A stretch of 6,107 nucleotides of DNA from Rhodothermia bacterium. GTDB lineage: Bacteria; Bacteroidota; Rhodothermia; Rhodothermales; JABDKH01. The DNA is taken from NCBI GenBank assembly GCA_030431165.1, contig JAUIJQ010000221.1, forward strand, positions 1 to 6,107, given 5' to 3'. Positions 1-5,570 of the stretch are shown piece after piece (position 1 is the stretch's first letter; each line of letters begins with the position of its first letter). A program made the translations under genes and the position numbers. The notes beneath the pieces are model-generated. The model did not search any database. It was not told the origin of the DNA and saw only the letters and a program-made list of their open reading frames with translations.

Positions 1-1620
1 TATAAACGCACGATATGCCTGGCGTTGGTCGTCGTTGTTCAGCCGAAGCAGTGGGGGATTCTCGTTCCGCGTGTCGCCTGTCCCGCGCGCGTCAACGGCG
101 CAGCGGGAGTTCAGCACATCCGGGTGTAAGAACGAAAAGTCGCGGCGCACACCCGACACAAGCGTATCAACAAGTGCGAGGTAGTCCGTGCCGGATGCTT
201 CGGTCAATCCGCCCTCGTACGGGTCACCGCCGGCACCAAACCGGTACGCGGCCTGCAGCGTGTGGATTGGATACAGCACGCCAACGTCGACTACCGGGCG
301 TCCACGCTGAAGCAGCAGCTGCGTACGCGCAACCCACGCATTGTAATCCGCGATGTGCGGACCGTAGTAGGGGTCGTGCGGCGAAAGATCGGGCGGGAAG
401 TCTTTTGTCGCGGGCGTATACCAGAGCGCGTGCGGGATCAGCACGTTTGCGCCACGCACAAACAGGTCAATTGCCTCGCGGTACAAGTCCACGTCGGTGA
501 GCTGCTCCTGCACGCCGTAACACTCACACATCACAAGCGCGCGGTTGTAGTTCGTCGCTGCAGAGGAGACAACCTTGGCGGCCTGGTGGGAGCGCCCGTA
601 GAAGAAGATCTGGTCGAAGGCGGGGATGTCCTGGTGCTCGAAGTACCGCATGAGATCGCCGCACAATCCGACCGGATTTTCAATCTCTTCCTGGTCCACG
701 TGCCCCGTCAGCGTGATGCCGTGACTGGTGCACCACGCCTGCAGTTTTGCGACAAACGACTCGGCAAACAGCGTCGCGCGATAGGCAAAGAGCAGATTGC
801 GGGCGCGTGTCGTTTCATCGCCAATATCAAACCACAGCGCGGGATACAACATCGCCGGGTCGAACCCGTGCTGCTGCGCAAAGCACTCGTTGAACGACGG
901 CGTCCACGCGCGTCCGCCCTCAACCCAGTGGAAGGTTGTCTCGTCGTGGAACGCCATGTCGATCGTTGATCCGAAGTGCTCCTTGAGGGCTTCGAAATAG
1001 CGATCGTAGGTGCATGAGAGGAAGGTGTCGACGGCGTCGGGGTCGAGATAGTCGATGAGTCCTTTGGCGCCGTCGGTGGTGCAGCAGAAGAACATGATGC
1101 GCCAGCGGCCTTCGGGGACTAGCCAGCGAAGCCAGCCGTCGTTGATCGCGGAGCGCAGGTCGCGGCGCTCAAGCGTGGCAAGGTTCATCGCCACGGCGGA
1201 CATCAGTTTGCCGGGCGGCACCAACTTCGAATACCGCGTCTCGCCGCTTACGTCGGTTGCGTGCAGGTCGAGCCGCTTGCTCAACGCATGCGGGTGTTCG
1301 CGCGCGATCTCGCCCGAGGCTGACCCGGTGGGAAACCAGAAGTCGTCGTACAGGCAAACGGTTGCGCCGTGTTCGGCGGCCGCTGCAACAGCGGTTGTGT
1401 ACCGGTCCAGATACTCGGGCGACATAAACGCCGGATCCATGTCGTGCGACGCAACGATCCCAAATCCGGCGTATCCCGCTTCAACCGCAGCGGATATCTG
1501 GCGTCGCGACTCATCGTTGGAGATCGTCCCGTTCCAGAACCACAGCGGACGTGGTTTTACCGATGCCGGCGGATTGAGAAATGCCTCGCGAAGATCCTCA
1601 CCGGGGTCGTGCTGCTTCAC
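1..1620 (-). CDS. Glycoside hydrolase, GH106-like (alpha-L-rhamnosidase-type), C-terminus cut by window edge
   Basis: A continuous minus-strand frame of 540 codons starts at GTG 1618-1620 and is still open at base 1, so the C-terminus is missing. I see an N-terminal FLNPP segment (residues 15-19), then PRPLWFWNG (23-31), then a GYAGFGI strand. These resemble the start of the TIM barrel in GH106 and related large hydrolases. YDDFWFPTGSASG (91-103), GKLMSAVAMN (137-146), HDE (225-227), GHVDQEE (306-312), CECYG (365-369) and GANVLIPHA (390-398) follow in the order expected for these proteins. D226, E227 and E366 are candidate catalytic acids, by inference only. The likely role is release of rhamnose or a similar sugar from glycans; the substrate is unknown. 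No signal peptide or lipobox is present, so a cytoplasmic enzyme is expected. The GTG overlaps the purK stop (GTGA), suggesting translational coupling. No good Shine-Dalgarno site lies nearby, and no closer upstream start exists outside purK. Confidence 0.85.
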   Translation of the reverse strand, partial: MKQHDPGEDLREAFLNPPASVKPRPLWFWNGTISNDESRRQISAAVEAGYAGFGIVASHDMDPAFMSPEYLDRYTTAVAAAAEHGATVCLYDDFWFPTGSASGEIAREHPHALSKRLDLHATDVSGETRYSKLVPPGKLMSAVAMNLATLERRDLRSAINDGWLRWLVPEGRWRIMFFCCTTDGAKGLIDYLDPDAVDTFLSCTYDRYFEALKEHFGSTIDMAFHDETTFHWVEGGRAWTPSFNECFAQQHGFDPAMLYPALWFDIGDETTRARNLLFAYRATLFAESFVAKLQAWCTSHGITLTGHVDQEEIENPVGLCGDLMRYFEHQDIPAFDQIFFYGRSHQAAKVVSSAATNYNRALVMCECYGVQEQLTDVDLYREAIDLFVRGANVLIPHALWYTPATKDFPPDLSPHDPYYGPHIADYNAWVARTQLLLQRGRPVVDVGVLYPIHTLQAAYRFGAGGDPYEGGLTEASGTDYLALVDTLVSGVRRDFSFLHPDVLNSRCAVDARGTGDTRNENPPLLRLNNDDQRQAYRAFI

Positions 1621-2702
1621 GCTGACACAAGCAGGGCCTCAACCCGATTGATTCGTTCTGCCAGCGTCGCGGCATCGGGCGCGCAGACGGTGATGTGGCC
1701 GACTTTTCGACCAGGGCGCTGCGCCTTGTCGTAGGCGTGGTAGTGTGCATCCGGAATGGCGAGGCACGATTCGGCGGATGGGATGTCGCCGATGAAGTTG
1801 ATCATCGCGCAGTGTCCTTTCGACGAAGTGTCACCCAGCGGCCAGTCGAGGATCGCGCGCAGATGATTTTCAAACTGGCTGCACACGGCGCCGTCGATGG
1901 TCCAGTGCCCCGTGTTATGCACACGCGGTGCGTATTCGTTGGCGAGCAGCGTGCCGCCAACATCAAACAGCTCGAGGGCGATCACGCCGTAGTAGTCGAG
2001 CGCTTCCAGCAGTTTCTGCACGTGACCGCGGGCCTGCTCAGCGGCGGGGTCGCCGGGCTTGTTGAGCGAGACGCGCAGGATGCCGTCACTGTGAGCGTTC
2101 TCGGCGATGTCATAATAGACCGTTTCGCCGGATGGCCGACGAGCGGCAACCATCGAGACTTCGCGGTCAAACGCCACAAAGCCTTCCGCGATGACGTGAC
2201 GGCCAGCGGTATCAGCCCAGGCTGCATCGACGTCGTCAGCCGAGCGCACGATGACCTGGCCTTTGCCGTCGTATCCGCCGGATCGGCTTTTTAGCACAAG
2301 CGGGTAGCCCAGCGATTCGCCCGCCGCGCGCACGTCCTCGAGGGAATCAACCGCAACAAAGTCGACGGTCGGAATGCCCAGCTTCTGGAACAGCTCTTTT
2401 TCCCGGAGGCGATCCTGCGTCGCGAAGAGCGCCTTTTTGTTCGGGTGCACCACCCGGCTCTCCTCTACGCACTCAACCGCGTGGATGGCGACATTTTCGA
2501 ACTCGTAGGTTACAATGTCGACGCTGTTGGCAAATGCCTGGAGCGCCTCGCTGTTGTCGTAGCCTGCCCGAATGTGTGTACCAATTGCACCACCGCACAC
2601 GTTTGCGGCGGGGTCAAAGACGTTGAAGCGCAGGCCAAGGGGAAGGCCGGCGAGGCCAAGCATGCGTGCTAGTTGTCCGCCACCAAGAATACCTATGGTC
2701 AT
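1617..2702 (-). CDS. purK: N5-carboxyaminoimidazole ribonucleotide synthase (PurK)
   Basis: PurK is a cytoplasmic ATP-grasp enzyme that uses ATP and bicarbonate to turn AIR into N5-CAIR in de novo purine synthesis. The 361-residue product is close to the usual length of about 355. It opens with the GGGQLARML dinucleotide-fold loop (7-15) and has TYEFEN (65-70) and QDRLREK (96-102). The ATP-binding segment KSRSGGYDGKGQ spans 138-149, with FDREVSM at 178-184. The metal and substrate region NEYAPRVHNTGHWT spans 255-268, followed by SQFENHLRAI (275-284). The C-terminal lobe has GDIPS (305-309) and HAYDK plus RPGRKVGHIT (322-338). All hallmark motifs are intact. The ATG (2700-2702) overlaps the purE stop in ATGA, and the TGA stop (1617-1619) overlaps the hydrolase GTG, so purK is the middle gene of a tightly coupled cassette. 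Confidence 0.98.
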   Translation of the reverse strand: MTIGILGGGQLARMLGLAGLPLGLRFNVFDPAANVCGGAIGTHIRAGYDNSEALQAFANSVDIVTYEFENVAIHAVECVEESRVVHPNKKALFATQDRLREKELFQKLGIPTVDFVAVDSLEDVRAAGESLGYPLVLKSRSGGYDGKGQVIVRSADDVDAAWADTAGRHVIAEGFVAFDREVSMVAARRPSGETVYYDIAENAHSDGILRVSLNKPGDPAAEQARGHVQKLLEALDYYGVIALELFDVGGTLLANEYAPRVHNTGHWTIDGAVCSQFENHLRAILDWPLGDTSSKGHCAMINFIGDIPSAESCLAIPDAHYHAYDKAQRPGRKVGHITVCAPDAATLAERINRVEALLVSA

Positions 2703-3205
2703 GGACGCGGATCGAGGTGGTCGAGGACGCGTTGCGTCTGGTTCTCGCGGAAGCTGCGCACGGCTTCGCGGATGTCGCTGACTTCGTTGCCGACGATGGC
2801 GGCGGCGAGCAGGGCGGCGTTTGCCGCGCCGGATCTTCCGATGGCGAGCGTGCCGACCGGGATGCCCGACGGCATCTGTGCGATGGAGAGGAGCGAGTCC
2901 ATGCCGCTGAGTGCGCGCGACTGGACGGGCACGCCGAGTACGGGCACAATTGTTTTGGCGGCCATCATGCCCGGAAGGTGGGCGGCGCCGCCGGCACCCG
3001 CGATGATGACGCGGAGACCGCGGGACTCGGCTGACGAGGCGTATTCAAACAGCAGGTCGGGAGTGCGGTGTGCAGAGACAACCTGCACTTCGTGCGGTAC
3101 GCCGAGCGCGGCGAGCGTGTCGACGGCGTGTTGCATGGTGTCCCAGTCGGAGCGGGATCCCATGACGACGCCAACGAGCGGAGATGGGTTAGAGGATTCG
3201 GGCAT
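2699..3205 (-). CDS. purE: 5-(carboxyamino)imidazole ribonucleotide mutase (class I PurE)
   Basis: PurE moves the carboxyl group of N5-CAIR to carbon 4 to give CAIR, directly after the PurK step. The 168-residue product matches the usual length of bacterial class I PurE. Visible motifs are MGSRSDWDTM (15-24), SAHRTPD (44-50), AGAGGAAHLPGM (69-80), GVPVQS (91-96), SLLSIAQMPSGIPV (104-117) and IGRSGAANAALLA (122-134). The conserved histidines H46 and H76 are present. Presence of purK next door fits the class I (mutase) type rather than the class II AIR carboxylase. The ATG at 3203-3205 leaves a normal ten-residue lead before the first strand. I see no clear Shine-Dalgarno site before it. The gene is probably first in the purE-purK-hydrolase operon, and its leader carries a cluster of hairpin repeats in the same orientation. 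No purine riboswitch was recognised. Confidence 0.98.
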   Translation of the reverse strand: MPESSNPSPLVGVVMGSRSDWDTMQHAVDTLAALGVPHEVQVVSAHRTPDLLFEYASSAESRGLRVIIAGAGGAAHLPGMMAAKTIVPVLGVPVQSRALSGMDSLLSIAQMPSGIPVGTLAIGRSGAANAALLAAAIVGNEVSDIREAVRSFRENQTQRVLDHLDPRP

Positions 3206-3240
3206 CTGTCAACGTGGAAGCGGTCGGAAGATAAGGAGTT

Positions 3241-3350
3241 TCGGCGGCTAACGCCGCTAATCGTTACGCTCGCCTGCGGCTCGCTAAATCGTTTGGATCG
3301 TTGCGCAGGCTGTGCCCGCTGATCGTTACGGCCGCTGACGCGGCCTAAAT
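3241..3350 (-). repeat. Cluster of four hairpin repeat units in the purE leader
   Basis: Four short inverted repeats are separated by copies of ATCGTT. Stems on the plus strand are GCGGC/GCCGC (3244-3248, 3253-3257), an imperfect unit around GCC/GGC (3272-3274, 3278-3280), GCAGGC/GCCCGC with one mismatch (3305-3310, 3314-3319) and a perfect GGCCGC/GCGGCC (3330-3335, 3340-3345). Loops are three or four bases. ATCGTT occurs at 3260, 3288, 3297 and 3322. Read on the minus strand, each has the family layout: TTAG or similar, stem, loop, stem, then AACGAT. Transcripts of purE starting upstream would carry these hairpins, which could affect mRNA stability or translation. This effect is inference. 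Confidence 0.8.
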
Positions 3351-3465
3351 GGCAGGACAGGTCGCGGCCGGGGCGGGAATCGTTGCCGCCGGTGCCCGAC
3401 ACGGTTGTGCTGCGCTGCGAATCCGCGATAGCGCCGGTCCTATCAGTCCTCCGATCTGCCGATCA

Positions 3466-3514
3466 AACGATCTACCGATAAAACGATTAAGGCGGCGTCA
3501 GCCGCCGTAACGAT
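3466..3514 (+). repeat. Hairpin repeat unit upstream of the MscS-type gene
   Basis: A perfect six-base stem GGCGGC/GCCGCC (3491-3496 and 3501-3506) closes a GTCA loop. It is bracketed by AAACGATTAA (3481-3490) and GTAACGAT (3507-3514). Another AACGAT lies just upstream at 3466-3471. It is the same family as the units at 3241-3350 but on the opposite strand, so the two ends of this intergenic region carry units pointing away from each other. Confidence 0.8.
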
Positions 3515-3560
3515 CCGCTATATTGCCCCAACAACGCATCCAGTTTTCTGGTTGGAAGTC

Positions 3561-3875
3561 ATGGAGCCTGACAGCCTGAGATTCAACTTTGATCGCGTAC
3601 TGACGAATCCGCTTCTGGTGAAGCTGTTCGTCCTCCTCGTAAGCATCGTTGTGGTGATGCTGCTTGCGCGTCTTGCCCGGCGGGCGCTTGCGTCGCGTGT
3701 TGAGAGCCGCGCAACGCGGTACCACACGCGGAAGATCGTCACCTTTGTCTCCTACCTCGTCGTCATCCTGATCGCGGCGAGCATCTTCAGCGGCCGATCT
3801 AGTAGCGTGACCGTCGCGCTGGTGTTGTGGGCGCGGGGATCGCGTTTGCCCTGCAGGAGGTCATCACCTCGGTAG
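3561..3875 (+). CDS. N-terminal fragment of MscS-family channel
   Basis: This frame supplies the two N-terminal membrane helices: NPLLVKLFVLLVSIVVVMLL (16-35) followed by an arginine-rich turn, and TFVSYLVVILIAASIF (61-76). Homology ends near residue 89. The tail from W90 to the stop (ARGSRLPCRRSSPR-like, basic) is out-of-frame sequence and not a real domain. Alone it would lack the pore helix and the cytoplasmic vestibule, so it could not form a channel. Confidence 0.6.
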   Translation: MEPDSLRFNFDRVLTNPLLVKLFVLLVSIVVVMLLARLARRALASRVESRATRYHTRKIVTFVSYLVVILIAASIFSGRSSSVTVALVLWARGSRLPCRRSSPR

Positions 3876-4498
3876 CCGGTTGGCTTGCCGTCACGTTTGG
3901 GTCGTACTACAAGCCGGGTGACCGCATTCTGCTTGGCGGCATCAAAGGCGACGTGATCGACATCTCAATCCTGCGCACGACGCTTTTTGAGATCGGCGAA
4001 TGGATAAACGGCGATCAGTACAGCGGTCGCGTGGTGCGCGTGGCCAACTCCTTCGTTTTGAAGGAGCCGGTTTACAACTACTCTGGTGACTTCCCGTTTT
4101 TGTGGGACGAAGTACATGTGCCGATCCGCTATGGCAGCGACCGCGCGGCGACGGTCGCGCTGCTGCAAAAGGCTGTTGAGGAAGTTGGTGCGCCTTACGT
4201 GGAGGCCGCGCGCGACACGTGGCGCCGGCTCACGCGCACATACCTGATCGAGGATGCCCGCGTTGACCCGATCATCACCCTAAAGGCGGATGAAAACTGG
4301 ATGACCTACACCGTGCGCTACGTGGTCGACTATGATCGGCGCGGGAGCATGAAAGACGCGCTCTTCAGACGGATCCTGGATGATATCGATGCATCCGGCG
4401 GACGCGTTTCAATCGCGTCAACGAGCCAGGAAATCACACTCATGCCGCCATCCGGCATTCGCGTGGAGATGGATGGAGGTGCGGCGCCTATCGACTGA
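3827..4498 (+). CDS. C-terminal fragment of MscS-family channel (pore helix and cytoplasmic domains)
   Basis: This 223-residue frame begins with a GTG codon that reads into GAGIAFALQEVI, the pore-lining helix of MscS proteins, with small residues packed as expected. Then come AGWLAVTFGSYYKPGDRI, the beta-domain GGIKGDVIDISILRTTLFE, the conserved asparagine-serine turn VANSFVLKEPVYNYS, and the mixed C-terminal domain. No Shine-Dalgarno site precedes GTG 3827, and it lies inside the upstream frame, so independent initiation is unlikely. Automatic gene callers would probably report it as a short separate gene. Its TGA stop is the first part of a GATC repeat tract. Confidence 0.75.
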   Translation: MGAGIAFALQEVITSVAGWLAVTFGSYYKPGDRILLGGIKGDVIDISILRTTLFEIGEWINGDQYSGRVVRVANSFVLKEPVYNYSGDFPFLWDEVHVPIRYGSDRAATVALLQKAVEEVGAPYVEAARDTWRRLTRTYLIEDARVDPIITLKADENWMTYTVRYVVDYDRRGSMKDALFRRILDDIDASGGRVSIASTSQEITLMPPSGIRVEMDGGAAPID

Positions 4499-4569
4499 TC
4501 GATAGATCGATAGATCGGTAGATCGATAGATCGTTTTGATCGTTCGATCGGTGGGATCGTCTGATCGTT
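4497..4569 (+). repeat. GATC-rich tandem repeat tract at the end of the MscS-type gene
   Basis: An 8-bp unit, GATCGATA, is repeated four times in tandem from 4497 to 4528 (third copy GATCGGTA). More degenerate units follow, and there are nine GATC sites in about 70 bases, spaced eight or nine bases apart. Positions 4521-4537 match exactly the 17-bp unit GATCGATAGATCGTTTT that is tandemly repeated after ppa. The GA of the channel gene's TGA stop forms the start of the first GATC. Confidence 0.9.
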
Positions 4570-4573
4570 GTCA

Positions 4574-4600
4574 AGCGAGCCGCAGGAGAGCTAGACGATC
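4574..4600 (+). repeat. Degenerate hairpin-family unit upstream of ppa
   Basis: AGCGAGCCGCAGG (4574-4586) is identical to the minus-strand sequence of the imperfect unit in the purE leader, and the similarity goes on through GAGC to an altered flank, GACGATC. The unit resembles a direct repeat (GCGAGC, then GAGAGC) more than a paired stem. It looks like an eroded member of the intergenic family. Confidence 0.6.
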
Positions 4601-4699
4601 CTAACGTGGATATCTTCGACTGATCTTGACGCTCGTTCTGCAACGCTCGTGAGTGTGGGACGAATACATCCGTGTTGTACACCCCGACGCACCAATCGC

Positions 4700-4705
4700 A
4701 GGAGG
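4700..4705 (+). promoter_or_regulatory. Shine-Dalgarno site of ppa
   Basis: AGGAGG lies five bases before ATG 4711. It selects this ATG over the in-frame GTG at 4672, which would add 13 residues with no family resemblance and no ribosome site of its own. Confidence 0.9.
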
Positions 4706-4710
4706 CCCCC

Positions 4711-5265
4711 ATGGCGCATCCGTGGCACGATATCCCAATTGGTGACGAAGCCCCAGAATGGATTCAGGCAGTCGTCGAAATCCCGAGCGGCTCCAAGGTC
4801 AAGTACGAACTCGACAAAGGTACCGGCCTGCTCCGGGTTGATCGGATGCTCTACTCATCCGTGATCTATCCGGCAAACTACGGCTTCATCCCGCAGACCC
4901 TGGGTGACGACAACGACCCGCTGGACATCCTGGTGCTGATGCAGGAGCCTGTTGTCCCGCTGTCAACCCTCCGCGCCCGGCCTATCGGACTCATGAACAT
5001 GCAAGACCAGGGCGAAGGCGACGAGAAGATCATCTCGGTGCACCTCGATGACCCCGCCTTCAATGGCTTCTACCATATCTGGGAGCTGCCGGAGCATCAG
5101 TTGCGCGAGCTGAAGCGCTTCTTCCTTGACTACAAGGTCCTCGAAGAAAAGGAGGTCGTCGTCCAGGATTTCCTTGGGCCCGACCGCGCCCGGCACGTGA
5201 TTGTTGAGTCAATGAAGCGCTACGAGGCGGCGTTTGCTGCAGACACTGACGTGTCTGTCGTTTGA
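4711..5265 (+). CDS. ppa: Inorganic pyrophosphatase (family I, soluble)
   Basis: This cytoplasmic metal-dependent enzyme splits pyrophosphate to two phosphates and so drives nucleic acid, protein and activated-sugar synthesis forward. The 184-residue product has near-typical length. Nearly every E. coli active-site residue has its counterpart, shifted by about two: E23, K31, E33, R45, Y57 in NYGFIPQT, D67, D69 and D72 in the signature DDNDPLDIL, D99, D104, K106, Y141 and K142. The metal site and phosphate-binding set are therefore complete. The C-terminal tail after about residue 172 is less conserved. The start is set by a strong AGGAGG. The gene stands alone: repeat tracts precede and follow it, and the RND gene converges on it. 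Its TGA (5263-5265) runs directly into the tandem repeat. No promoter with both good boxes was found; TTGACG at 4626-4631 lacks a matching -10. Confidence 0.98.
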   Translation: MAHPWHDIPIGDEAPEWIQAVVEIPSGSKVKYELDKGTGLLRVDRMLYSSVIYPANYGFIPQTLGDDNDPLDILVLMQEPVVPLSTLRARPIGLMNMQDQGEGDEKIISVHLDDPAFNGFYHIWELPEHQLRELKRFFLDYKVLEEKEVVVQDFLGPDRARHVIVESMKRYEAAFAADTDVSVV

Positions 5266-5353
5266 TCGATAGATCGTTTTGATCGATAGATCGTTTTGAT
5301 CGATAGGTCGTTTTGATCGATAGATCGTTTGGATCGTTTGATCGGTTGATCGG
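5264..5353 (+). repeat. 17-bp tandem repeat after ppa
   Basis: The unit GATCGATAGATCGTTTT occurs four times head to tail: 5264-5280 and 5281-5297 exact, 5298-5314 with one change (AGATC to AGGTC), 5315-5331 with one change at the last base. Decayed GATCGTTT and GATCGGTT units follow to about 5353. There are ten GATC sites, again at eight- or nine-base steps. The stop codon of ppa supplies the first GA. Confidence 0.95.
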
Positions 5354-5438
5354 CGCTATACGCGAATTGGCAACGTCGCGCAGCCGAGTCGGGCGCGTGG
5401 GCTAATGATCACCGCCTGGCTTGCGAACCGTCCCGCGT
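5354..5438. other. Non-repeat spacer in the ppa/RND convergent intergenic region
   Basis: This part of the 302-base convergent gap has no gene I can support. Its end (GTCCCGCG before AACGAT at 5439) may be the right half of a decayed hairpin unit, but I find no good partner stem. No poly-T intrinsic terminator was seen for either gene. Confidence 0.5.
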
Positions 5439-5570
5439 AACGATGAGGCGACGCAGTCGCCGAAACGATCCGAACGATTAAGGTGGCCACAGGCCACCGT
5501 AACGATTAGCGGGCGCAGCCCGCGTAACGATCCCAACGATTGAGGCGGCCGCAGGCCGCCGTAACGATTA
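5439..5570 (+). repeat. Array of four hairpin repeat units with variable stems
   Basis: Four perfect inverted repeats lie in a row: GGCGAC/GTCGCC (5447-5452, 5456-5461), GGTGGCC/GGCCACC (5482-5488, 5492-5498), GCGGGC/GCCCGC (5509-5514, 5518-5523) and GGCGGCC/GGCCGCC (5544-5550, 5554-5560). Loops are GCA, ACA, GCA and GCA. AACGAT flanks occur at 5439, 5464, 5473, 5501, 5526, 5535 and 5563, enclosing hairpins at steps of 25 or 28 bases. The stems differ but both arms change together. The array lies between the ends of two converging genes and might also block read-through, which is inference. Confidence 0.92.

Larger units (their letters stand above)
3206..3560. other. Divergent intergenic region between purE and the MscS-type gene
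   Basis: This 355-base gap must hold the promoters for purE (leftward) and the channel gene (rightward). It contains four hairpin units next to purE and one next to the channel gene, listed separately. The stretch 3351-3460 has no repeat unit beyond one ATCGTT word (3379-3384), and I see no credible gene in it. A TATATT at 3519-3524, 36 bases before the channel ATG, could be a -10 element, but no convincing -35 lies at the right distance. No promoter is called. Confidence 0.6.
3561..4498 (+). pseudogene. MscS-family mechanosensitive ion channel, split by a frameshift
   Basis: Small-conductance mechanosensitive channels sit in the inner membrane and open under membrane tension to release solutes during osmotic downshock. 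The gene is whole in content but needs two frames: codons from ATG 3561 to about 3827, then a -1 change into the frame ending at TGA 4496-4498. Joined that way it gives about 312 residues, against 286 for E. coli MscS. The join reads VALVL-VGAGIAFALQ, which restores the normal pore-helix entry. Predicted order: TM1 (about 18-35), TM2 (59-76), pore helix TM3 (82-115), then the beta domain with the GDRILLGGIKGDVIDI segment and a cytoplasmic alpha/beta domain. One lost base near 3820-3830 explains everything; sequencing error is as likely as true inactivation. TTG 3552 is an alternative start, but ATG 3561 is preferred. GGAAG lies only two bases before it. Confidence 0.85.

Noticed and set aside
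262..969. Long plus-strand open frame of 235 codons
   Set aside because: It lies antisense to the glycoside hydrolase, which shows family motifs along its whole length; the plus-strand translation is arginine- and valine-rich and matches nothing I know.
1055..1651. Plus-strand open frame of 198 codons
   Set aside because: Antisense shadow of the N-terminal part of the hydrolase, serine/arginine-rich composition typical of high-G+C shadows.
1695..2294. Plus-strand open frame of 199 codons
   Set aside because: Antisense to purK, whose motifs are complete and convincing.
3207..3212. TTGACA on the minus strand as a purE -35 box
   Set aside because: It sits one base before the purE ATG, so the matching -10 and transcription start would fall inside the coding sequence.
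2673..3251. Plus-strand open frame of 192 codons
   Set aside because: Antisense to purE; no recognisable domain and no ribosome site.
3815..3831. Programmed -1 ribosomal frameshifting in the channel gene
   Set aside because: No X XXY YYZ slippery heptamer and no clear downstream stem-loop at the right distance; a one-base deletion or read error is simpler.
4672..4710. GTG 4672 as start of ppa
   Set aside because: The added 13 residues have no family resemblance, while AGGAGG is perfectly placed for ATG 4711.
5544..5567. Intrinsic terminator for the RND gene
   Set aside because: The stem is strong but no run of T follows it on the minus strand, so only a weak or accessory role can be suggested.
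5439..5570. CRISPR array
   Set aside because: The short AACGAT repeats are far too small for a CRISPR repeat and the segments between them are palindromes, not unique spacers. No cas gene is near.
5439..5570. Integron attC sites
   Set aside because: No GTTRRRY/RYYYAAC core pair in the right places and no cassette genes between units.
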